Positions 1 to 6,313 of a stretch of 38,300 bases of DNA are shown one piece after another. Every line of letters begins with the position of its first letter. Within the stretch, counting starts at the first letter, position 1. The position numbers were made by a program, and so were the translations under genes. The notes under the pieces were generated by a model, which worked only from the letters and a program-made list of their open reading frames with translations, made no database searches and had not been told where the DNA came from. The stretch comes from an uncultured Oscillospiraceae bacterium. GTDB taxonomy: Bacteria; Bacillota; Clostridia; Oscillospirales; Oscillospiraceae. Location of the stretch: positions 1-38,300 of the forward strand of contig CANRFU010000007.1 of the NCBI GenBank assembly GCA_947629975.1, given 5' to 3'.

Positions 1-37
1 AGGAGTTTTTTCACCTTTATCGGTATAACCTCTTTTC

Positions 38-66
38 AACCCCGCCACTATGGCGGGGTTTTCTTT
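38..66 (+). terminator. Rho-independent terminator of an upstream plus-strand gene
   Basis: A 10-bp perfect stem AACCCCGCCA/TGGCGGGGTT (38-47 with 51-60), a 3-nt loop and a following T-rich run (TTCTTTT). The T run is only on the plus-strand side, so it ends a transcript that enters the window from the left. Confidence 0.85.
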
Positions 67-70
67 TGAC

Positions 71-104
71 AAAAAGCCGGCTCTCCGTGGAGCGGAGAGC
101 CGGC
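71..104 (-). terminator. Rho-independent terminator after the HAD hydrolase gene
   Basis: Read on the minus strand, a 12-bp stem (93-104 with 76-87, GCCGGCTCTCCG type) is followed by TTTTT (71-75). It lies downstream of the gene ending at 187. Between them, 155-175 can form another 7-bp stem (CTTCCCC/GGGGAAG), so the 3' untranslated region is strongly structured. Confidence 0.8.
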
Positions 105-186
105 CTGTGAGAAGATCGGGAGAGATCCGCCGGGGAGGCCCCCTGAGATCTTCGCTTCCCCGGGAGTTGGGGAAGGGGCCCGGGGA

Positions 187-816
187 TCATTTCAGCAACT
201 CCTCCAGGGAGCGGACGTATCGGGTACAGACGGCCCGCAGTTCCTCCTGCCGGCCCGCGTAGTAGTGGTCCCAGACCCCTACGGCCGACATCCCGGCCCG
301 GACGGCGGCGGCGCAGTTGTCGGGGCTGTCGTCGATGAGGACGCAGCCCTCCGGGGGGACGCCCAGCACCTCCGCCAGGCGGGCGAAGCACCGGGGGTCG
401 TGCTTGTCCAGCCCCAGTTCCTCCGCGTACACGGTGTGGGAGAAGTACCCGGCGAGGCCGAACCGGTCCAGGGCCATCCGGCAGAGGGCGGGCCGGCAGG
501 CGGTGAACAGGGCCAGCTCCTTCCCCTCCGCCTTACACTGGGCCAGGTAGGCCGCCGCCCCCGGCTTGAGGGGGGCGGTGTCCCGGTAGATGTGGGCGGC
601 CAGCTCCTCCCACTCCGCCATGATGGAGGCGGGGCTGTCCGGCAGATGGTAGTATCCTTTTGTGAAGTCCGCCGCCACGGGGAAGATGGATTTTGCCACC
701 GCCGCCTGGTACTCGGCGGTCATGGTCAGCCCCCGGCGGCCCAAAAACTGCACGTCCACCTCGATCCACAGGTCGTTGGTGTCGGTGATGGTGCCGTCCA
801 GGTCGAAGATATACAT
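187..816 (-). CDS. HAD-superfamily hydrolase (phosphatase-like, subfamily I)
   Basis: A 209-residue protein beginning MYIFDLDGT, the class I HAD nucleophile motif DxDGT (Asp5 nucleophile, Asp7 acid/base). The central part is helical and would form a small cap. Motif II is the Thr in LFTACR, and the C-terminal motif IV is VLIDDSPDNC, which holds the metal-binding Asp pair. These enzymes remove phosphate from small phosphorylated metabolites; the substrate cannot be told from sequence. The start at 816 is chosen because GAGGTGAT lies just upstream and because the HAD motif begins there; the frame stays open upstream to 912 but that extension has no family resemblance. It is a single-gene transcript, with a promoter at 839-867 and a terminator at 71-104. 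Confidence 0.85.
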   Translation of the reverse strand: MYIFDLDGTITDTNDLWIEVDVQFLGRRGLTMTAEYQAAVAKSIFPVAADFTKGYYHLPDSPASIMAEWEELAAHIYRDTAPLKPGAAAYLAQCKAEGKELALFTACRPALCRMALDRFGLAGYFSHTVYAEELGLDKHDPRCFARLAEVLGVPPEGCVLIDDSPDNCAAAVRAGMSAVGVWDHYYAGRQEELRAVCTRYVRSLEELLK

Positions 817-838
817 GGGGATCACCTCGGTTTGATTT

Positions 839-867
839 AGCATACCAAGCCCCGCCGCCGATTGCAA
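839..867 (-). promoter_or_regulatory. Sigma-A type promoter of the HAD gene
   Basis: On the minus strand, TTGCAA (862-867) and TATGCT (839-844) are separated by 17 bp, upstream of the start at 816. Its -35 box lies only 9 bp from the -35 box of the opposite promoter at 877-905. Confidence 0.6.
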
Positions 868-876
868 GCCCCAATC

Positions 877-905
877 TTGACTTGCGCCGCCCGAGACGGT
901 AAAAT
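877..905 (+). promoter_or_regulatory. Sigma-A type promoter of the comEC-holA operon
   Basis: TTGACT (877-882) and TAAAAT (900-905) with a 17-bp spacer, about 36 bp before the comEC start codon at 942. It is back to back with the minus-strand promoter at 839-867. Confidence 0.65.
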
Positions 906-941
906 AGACCATACCCCAAAAGAGAGAAAGCGGGTGGGTCG

Positions 942-3311
942 ATGCGCATACTGGCGTGGTTTTCCGGCGGCTTCGGGCTGGCCTGCCTGCTGGCGGTATA
1001 CGGCCTCGGCGGGCCCGCGGCCGCCCTGGCGGCCGCCGCCCTTCTCATCGCTCTGCTGATCGTCTGGCAGATCGCCCGCCCCAAAACGAAAGAGGACCGT
1101 CTGGCCTCCCGCCGCTCCGCAAAACCGGTCTCCCGGCCCTGGCTGTGGCAGGTCTCCCGGCGAGGGGCGGCCCTGTGCCTGGGCGCTTTGCTGGCCTTCG
1201 GCTGGTCCGCCGCCTACACTGCCGTCTTCTACACGCCATCCCAGCGCTATGTGGGGGAGGAGACGGCCCTGTCCGGCACGGTGGCCTCCTACCCGAAGGA
1301 GACCTCCATCGGCGGCTGGTCCATGACGGTTTCCCTGGACGGCGGCTTTGCCGCCCCCGACGCGCTGCTCTACGGCTCGGAGGACTGGGGTGGGCTGGAG
1401 CCCGGGGACCGGGTCTCCTGCACGGCCCGGGTGACCCCGGCCACCCGCCTCCGGGGGGACGACACCACCTACTACACCGCCAAGGGGGTCTATCTGCTGG
1501 CCTACTGCAATGACCCGCCGGCGGTGGAGAAGGCGTCCTCGGTCCCCATCCGATGCTGGCCCACGGTGTGCGCCCGGAAGCTGCGGGAGGGCATCGCCGC
1601 CGCCTTTGACGATACCGCCGCCCCGCTGGCCACCGCCGTGGTGCTGGGGGACCGCTCCGGCCTGTCCGACCAGCTCTACTCCGCCCTCAGCCGGGCGGGG
1701 CTCATGCACGCCTCGGCGGTGTCCGGCCTGCACATCTCCTTCCTGGTGGCGGCGGCCATGTTCCTGTTCCGGGGGAGGAAAAAGGCCGCCGTGGCGGTCA
1801 TCCCCTTCCTGCTGTTCTACGCCCTCATGGCGGGCGGGTCCCCGTCGGCCCTGCGGGCGGTCATCATGCAGGCGGCCCTGCTGGCCGCCCCCTTCGCCAA
1901 AAGCGAGAGCGACCCGCCCTGCGCCCTGGCCCTGGCGCTGATGCTGCTTCTGGTCCAGAACCCCTTTGCCGCCGCCAGCGTCAGTTTGCAGATGTCCTTT
2001 GCCTCGGTGGCGGGCATCCTGCTGGCCACCGGGCCCGTCTACCGGTATCTGGAGGGGCTTGCCGCCCCGGCCAGGAAGGCCCACAAGTCCGGCCTGTGGA
2101 GGGCGGTGTGGGCGGTGTACCTGGCCCTGGCCGCCAGCGTGTCCACCTCCCTGGGGGCCATGCTGTTCACCGCGCCCCTCACCGCCCTGTACTTCGGGCA
2201 GATCAGTCTGATGTCCCCCTTCGCCAACATCCTGACCCTGTGGGCGCTGACCCTGCTGATGATCTGCGGGTTGCTCATCGGCACGCTGGCCATCTTTCTC
2301 CCGGCTGTCGCCGCTGTTCCCGGCGCGCTGTTCGGCCTGCTCGCCCACTACGCCCGCTGGATGGCCCTGCTGCTGGGGAGGCTGCCCTTCGCCTCCCTCA
2401 GCGCCGGGGATCCCTACTGCCTCATCTGGCTGATCGCCGTGTACGCGGTGCTGCTGGTGGGCCTGCTGTCCAAAAAACGGCCCCGCCCGCTGTTGGCCGT
2501 CCTCTCCCTGGTGCTTCTGCTGGGCGCCTCGGTGGGCCTGGGCGCCCTGTCTGTGTCCTCCGCCGACCTGACGGTGACCGCCCTGGACGTGGGCCAGGGG
2601 GCATCCACCGCCCTGATCTCTGGGGACAAAACCGCCCTGGTGGACTGCGGCGGGAACAACTCCGCCTCCGCCGGGGACACCGCCGCCGACTGGTTCGCCT
2701 CGGTGGGCCGCACCCACCTGGACCTGCTGGCCCTCACCCACCTGGACGACGATCACTTCAACGGCGTGGAGCAGCTCTTCTACCGGATGGACGTGGACAC
2801 GGTGGCCATCCCCGACCCGGCGGGGCTGGACCCGGACAAGCTGGCCCTGCTGCTGGCTCTGGCGGCAGAGGAAAACGCCACGGTGGTCTATGTGGACGAG
2901 ATCACAGACATTCCGTTTGGAAACGCCGGCCTCACCCTGTTCCCGCCCCTGGGCGGGGGCACCTCCAACGAGTCCGGCCAGTTCATCCTCTGCTCCGCCG
3001 GGGAGTTCGACGCCCTCATCACCGGGGACGCCGACGCCCTTGTGGAGAAGATACTGGTGAAGTACTATCCCATCCCCGACATCGAACTGCTGATGGTGGG
3101 CCACCACGGCTCCAACGGCTCCACCTGCGAGGAATTTTTAAACGCCGTCCGCCCGGAGCTGGCTGTCATCTCGGTGGGGTACAACTCCTACGGCCACCCC
3201 CGGCAGGAGGTGCTGGACCGGCTGGAGGCCCTGGGCTCCGAGGTCCACCGCACCGACGAGGAGGGGTCCGTCACCGTGTCTGTCCGGGGCGAGAACGTCG
3301 TCATCTACTGA
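942..3311 (+). CDS. comEC: ComEC/Rec2-family DNA uptake channel protein
   Basis: A 789-residue polytopic membrane protein. In order: N-terminal membrane segments (about 1-90), an extracytoplasmic DUF4131/OB-like part (about 95-210), a ComEC competence domain with many membrane helices (about 225-535), and a C-terminal metallo-beta-lactamase-like domain (about 543-789). The last carries DVGQG, the metal motif THLDDDHFNG, ITGDAD and GHHGSNGS. ComEC forms the inner-membrane channel that imports single-stranded DNA during natural transformation. The full length matches the family and no lesion is seen. The start at 942 is the first ATG after the promoter, with a modest purine-rich ribosome site. 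First gene of an operon with holA (17-nt gap) and the Toprim gene. No comEA or comEB lies in the window, so competence cannot be concluded. Confidence 0.95.
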   Translation: MRILAWFSGGFGLACLLAVYGLGGPAAALAAAALLIALLIVWQIARPKTKEDRLASRRSAKPVSRPWLWQVSRRGAALCLGALLAFGWSAAYTAVFYTPSQRYVGEETALSGTVASYPKETSIGGWSMTVSLDGGFAAPDALLYGSEDWGGLEPGDRVSCTARVTPATRLRGDDTTYYTAKGVYLLAYCNDPPAVEKASSVPIRCWPTVCARKLREGIAAAFDDTAAPLATAVVLGDRSGLSDQLYSALSRAGLMHASAVSGLHISFLVAAAMFLFRGRKKAAVAVIPFLLFYALMAGGSPSALRAVIMQAALLAAPFAKSESDPPCALALALMLLLVQNPFAAASVSLQMSFASVAGILLATGPVYRYLEGLAAPARKAHKSGLWRAVWAVYLALAASVSTSLGAMLFTAPLTALYFGQISLMSPFANILTLWALTLLMICGLLIGTLAIFLPAVAAVPGALFGLLAHYARWMALLLGRLPFASLSAGDPYCLIWLIAVYAVLLVGLLSKKRPRPLLAVLSLVLLLGASVGLGALSVSSADLTVTALDVGQGASTALISGDKTALVDCGGNNSASAGDTAADWFASVGRTHLDLLALTHLDDDHFNGVEQLFYRMDVDTVAIPDPAGLDPDKLALLLALAAEENATVVYVDEITDIPFGNAGLTLFPPLGGGTSNESGQFILCSAGEFDALITGDADALVEKILVKYYPIPDIELLMVGHHGSNGSTCEEFLNAVRPELAVISVGYNSYGHPRQEVLDRLEALGSEVHRTDEEGSVTVSVRGENVVIY

Positions 3312-3328
3312 GGAAGGGGAGAGGTTCC

Positions 3329-4375
3329 ATGCCGCCCAAGCCCAAGACCGACAACTCCGCCATGCAGGCCCTGAAACGGGACCTGCGCCAGGGCGCGCCC
3401 AAAAACCTCTACGTGTTCCACGGGGAGGAGGCCTACCTCCGGGCGTTCTACCTGGGGGAGCTGCGGAAGGCCGTCCTCCCGGCGGGACTGGAGGACTTCA
3501 ACCATCACACGGCAGAGGGCAAGGACTGCTCGGTGGAGTGGCTGGAGCAGGCGGTGGACTATCTGCCCATGATGAGCGAGCGCACCCTGGTGGAGGTCAC
3601 CGACTTCGACCTGTTTGCCTCCAAGGAGCGGCAGGAGAGGCTGCTCAAGCTGCTGGCCGACCTGCCCGACTACTGCTGCGTGGTGTTCGTGTACGACCTG
3701 ATCCCCTACAAGGCGGACGGCCGCTCCAAACTGGCCGCCCTCCTGAAGGAGAAACAGGCGGTGGTGGAGTTCCGGCGGCAGGAGCAGGGGGATCTCACCG
3801 ACTGGATCGTCCGTCGGTTCAGGGCCACGGGCCACACCATCGACACCGGGGACGCCCGGTACCTCATCTTCCTCTGCGGGGATCTGATGAACAACCTGGC
3901 CGCCGAGATCGGCAAGATCGCCGCCTACGCCGCGCACCAGCGGGTCACCCGGGAGGACATCGACGCGGTGGCCATCCCGGTGATCGAGGCGGTGGTGTTC
4001 CAGATGACCGACGCCATGGCCCGGAAGGACTTTGACAAGGCCGCCTCGGTGCTGGCCGACCTGCTCCACTCCCAGGAGGCCCCGGTGATGGTGCTGTCCG
4101 TCATGGGCAAGTACTTCCGGCAGCTGTACACCGCCCGGCTGGGGCTGGAGCGGAACATGAGCCGGAGCGACTTCATGGCCCTGTGGGGGATGAAGAACGC
4201 GTACCCCGCGGACAAGATCATGGACGCCGCCCGGCGGTTCTCCCTGCCCTGGTGCCGGTACGCGGTGCGCCGCTGCGCCGAGACCGACCTGGTGTTGAAA
4301 AGTTCCTACGGCCGGGAGGGCGAGGTGCTCACCGCCCTGCTGGTGGAGCTGGCCTCCGGCCGGCGGGCGGCGTGA
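3329..4375 (+). CDS. holA: DNA polymerase III delta subunit
   Basis: A 348-residue protein. Delta is the clamp-loader subunit that opens the beta sliding clamp. The N-terminal part has the family pattern NLYVFHGEEAYLR followed by an AAA-like fold with VVFVYD and a helical lid. The C-terminal helical part (about 210-348) has EAVVFQMTDA and a stretch on small-subunit joining to the clamp-loader ring. Like other delta subunits it has no intact Walker A motif, so it would not hydrolyse ATP. GGGAGAGG precedes the ATG at 3329. comEC-holA adjacency is a classic Firmicutes arrangement (B. subtilis comEC-yqeN). Its stop overlaps the next ATG by one base (TGATG), indicating translational coupling. Confidence 0.93.
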   Translation: MPPKPKTDNSAMQALKRDLRQGAPKNLYVFHGEEAYLRAFYLGELRKAVLPAGLEDFNHHTAEGKDCSVEWLEQAVDYLPMMSERTLVEVTDFDLFASKERQERLLKLLADLPDYCCVVFVYDLIPYKADGRSKLAALLKEKQAVVEFRRQEQGDLTDWIVRRFRATGHTIDTGDARYLIFLCGDLMNNLAAEIGKIAAYAAHQRVTREDIDAVAIPVIEAVVFQMTDAMARKDFDKAASVLADLLHSQEAPVMVLSVMGKYFRQLYTARLGLERNMSRSDFMALWGMKNAYPADKIMDAARRFSLPWCRYAVRRCAETDLVLKSSYGREGEVLTALLVELASGRRAA

Positions 4376-4971
4376 TGGACAGGCCGCGCATCAAAGAGGC
4401 CGTGGTGGTGGAGGGCCGCTACGACAGGAACGCCCTGTCCCAGGCGGTGGACGCCCTCATTCTGGAGACGGCGGGCTTCGGCGTATTCAAAGACGGCGAG
4501 CGGCTGGCCCTCCTGCGCCGTCTGGCGGAGACCAGGGGCCTCATCGTCCTCACCGACTCCGACGGGGCGGGGTTCGTCATCCGGAACTTTTTGAAGGGGG
4601 CCATCCCCAAAGACCGGGTGAAGCACGCCTACATCCCCGACGTGTACGGCAAGGAGCGCCGGAAGCGTGCCCCCGGCAAAGAGGGCAAGCTGGGCGTGGA
4701 GGGGATGCCCCCCCAGGTGCTGAAAAACGCCCTCCTTCGGGCGGGGGCCACGGTGATCGGGGAGGGGGAGCCCTCCCCCGCCGTAGGCGGGATCACTCCG
4801 GCGGACCTGATGGCCTGGGGACTGTCCGGGACCCCGGATGCCGCCCGGAACCGGGCCGCCCTGCTGAAAAAGCTGGATCTGCCGGAGCACATGAGCGCGA
4901 AAGCGCTGCTGGCCGTCCTCAACGCGCTGTACAGCCGCCGGGAGGCGGAGGAACTGGTCAGAAGCATATGA
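4375..4971 (+). CDS. Toprim-domain protein, ribonuclease M5-like (DUF4093 type)
   Basis: A 198-residue protein. Residues about 6-95 form a Toprim fold: VVVEGRYDRNAL holds the catalytic Glu, and LTDSDGAGFVIRN holds the DxD metal pair. The following IPKDRVKHAYIP and the basic stretch KERRKRAPGKEGKLGVEG match the layout of ribonuclease M5, which trims 5S rRNA precursors in Gram-positive bacteria. The helical C-terminal half corresponds to DUF4093. M5 usually has EGKxD where this has EGRYD, so it may be a diverged paralogue rather than the 5S maturase itself. It is coupled to holA by a one-base overlap and ends just before a terminator. Toprim assignment is firm; the rRNA substrate is inferred. 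Confidence 0.8.
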   Translation: MDRPRIKEAVVVEGRYDRNALSQAVDALILETAGFGVFKDGERLALLRRLAETRGLIVLTDSDGAGFVIRNFLKGAIPKDRVKHAYIPDVYGKERRKRAPGKEGKLGVEGMPPQVLKNALLRAGATVIGEGEPSPAVGGITPADLMAWGLSGTPDAARNRAALLKKLDLPEHMSAKALLAVLNALYSRREAEELVRSI

Positions 4972-5005
4972 AAAGCCCCCGCCGGAGCGCTCCGGCGGGG
5001 GCTTT
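4972..5005. terminator. Bidirectional terminator between convergent operons
   Basis: A 15-bp stem AAAGCCCCCGCCGGA/TCCGGCGGGGGCTTT with loop GCGC. It begins at the base after the stop codon of the gene ending at 4971 and lies 19 bp past the stop of rpiB on the other strand. T runs are short (CTTT on plus, CTTTTC on minus), so efficiency may rest on stem strength. Confidence 0.8.
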
Positions 5006-5023
5006 GCGCGTCATTTGAAGGGG

Positions 5024-5467
5024 TCAATCCTCCTCCAGGGCCATCACCTTGTTCACCCGGCGCTGGTGGCGGCCGCCGCTCTCAAATTCGGTGGACAGGA
5101 ACACATCCGCGATGCGCTCGGCCAGTTTGGGACCCGTGATGCCGCCCCCCAGGGCCAGCATGTTGGCATCGTTGTCGCGGCGGGTCATCTCCGCGGCCAG
5201 CGGGTCGTGGCAGAGGGCGCAGCGGACGCCCTTCACCTTGTTGGCCGCGATGGTCATGCCGATGCCGGTGGTGCACAGTACGATGCCGCGGTCACACTGC
5301 CCGCCGGCCACCATCCGGGCGCAGGCGGATCCGAAGTCGGGGTAGTCGCAGCGCTCAAGGCTGTAGGTGCCGCAGTCGGAGATCTCGTGACCCTTGCCGG
5401 CCAGATAGGTTTTCAGGTGCTCTTTCAGCGTGTAGCCTCCGTGGTCGCTGGCAATTGCGATTTTCAT
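5024..5467 (-). CDS. rpiB: Ribose-5-phosphate isomerase B
   Basis: A 147-residue RpiB/LacAB-family protein that interconverts ribose 5-phosphate and ribulose 5-phosphate in the pentose phosphate pathway. It starts MKIAIASDHGGYTLKE, with the phosphate-binding Asp8-His9. The catalytic Cys is Cys65 in LCTTGIGMTIAANK, where most family members read CGTGIG; here Thr replaces the Gly after Cys, a mild variation. NDANMLALGGG and the C-terminal helix with GGRHQRRV complete the family pattern. AAAGGGGA precedes the ATG. Last gene of the minus operon with the PHP phosphatase (21-nt gap). The length is typical. The related function in allose or galactose catabolism (LacAB) is less likely, as no partner genes are present. 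Confidence 0.93.
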   Translation of the reverse strand: MKIAIASDHGGYTLKEHLKTYLAGKGHEISDCGTYSLERCDYPDFGSACARMVAGGQCDRGIVLCTTGIGMTIAANKVKGVRCALCHDPLAAEMTRRDNDANMLALGGGITGPKLAERIADVFLSTEFESGGRHQRRVNKVMALEED

Positions 5468-5488
5468 ATGTGATATTCCCCTTTCTGT

Positions 5489-6304
5489 TTATAGGCGGTG
5501 CGTGATGGGCTTTCGCCCTTGGAAGGTGGTGATGCGTTCAAATCCGGCGGCTTTGATGAGCTCCAGCGCCTCGGGGACGCCCCTGGCTATGTCGGCGGGC
5601 TTGTGGGCGTCGGACCCCACGGTGACCAGTTTCCCGCCGCACTCCCGGAACCAGTTCAGGATGCGGGGCCAGTCGGCCAGATCCAGCCCGTGGTGGGTGT
5701 TGACCTCCAGGGCGTGGTCGGTCCTGGCCACTTCGGTGAGGATGGGCCGCACCCGGTCCTCGAACTCCCACAGGGACAGGTCCATGCCGTCCCGTCGGAT
5801 GTACCGCAGGGGGTAGCTGATGTGGGCCAGGCTGTCGTAGCAGTCGGGCAGACGGGTCACAAGGGTCCAGGTGTGCGTGAGGACGTTCTCCACCGCCCGC
5901 CGGCAGAGGTCGGGGTCTCCGGCGAACCTGGTGTAGAACAGATCGATGCCCCCCTCCTCGCCGATCCAGTTGTGGAGGGAGCCCAGCACAAAGTCCAGCT
6001 CGCCGCCTCCCTCCGCCAGGATGGACCGGGCCGCGGCGGGGTCCAGGGGGGCGGAGCCCAACTCCAGCCCCAGGCGGAGCTCCAGCCGGCCCGCGAAGGC
6101 CGCCTTCACCCGCCGGTACTGCTCCTTGGCGGCGGGCCAGTCGAAGAAGGTCACCGGCTGGCCGCGGCTGTTCAGCAGATCGCAGTGGTCGGTGACGCAC
6201 AGCTCGCTGAGCCCCGCGGCAGCGGCGGCCTCCGCCTGCTTTTCCAGGGGGGCGCGGCTGTCGTGGGAGATCAGCGTGTGGGTGTGGACGTCGCAGAGAT
6301 ACAT
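5489..6304 (-). CDS. PHP-domain phosphatase, HisJ/HisK family (histidinol-phosphatase-like)
   Basis: A 271-residue PHP-fold metalloenzyme. Metal ligands visible are DVHTHT (His7, His9), VTDHCD, the Glu in GLELG, LGSLHNW, LAHISYPLRY, the EVNTHH cluster and the terminal GSDAH motif. This is the order of the trinuclear metal centre of HisJ-type histidinol-phosphate phosphatases, which catalyse the penultimate step of histidine synthesis. No other his genes are nearby, so it could act on another phosphate ester. GAGGTGA precedes the ATG. It lies 9 nt after the mannosyltransferase gene and 21 nt before rpiB in the same minus operon. Confidence 0.85.
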   Translation of the reverse strand: MYLCDVHTHTLISHDSRAPLEKQAEAAAAAGLSELCVTDHCDLLNSRGQPVTFFDWPAAKEQYRRVKAAFAGRLELRLGLELGSAPLDPAAARSILAEGGGELDFVLGSLHNWIGEEGGIDLFYTRFAGDPDLCRRAVENVLTHTWTLVTRLPDCYDSLAHISYPLRYIRRDGMDLSLWEFEDRVRPILTEVARTDHALEVNTHHGLDLADWPRILNWFRECGGKLVTVGSDAHKPADIARGVPEALELIKAAGFERITTFQGRKPITHRL

Positions 6305-6313
6305 AGGCTCACC

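Noticed and set aside
120-180. GC-rich palindromic stretch downstream of the HAD gene as a small RNA
   Set aside because: It forms stems but has no promoter and lies in the gene's 3' untranslated region before the terminator.
837-3107. A 756-codon minus-strand frame antisense to comEC
   Set aside because: Composition shadow, rich in Gly/Gln/His, with no start signals; comEC on the other strand has every family motif.
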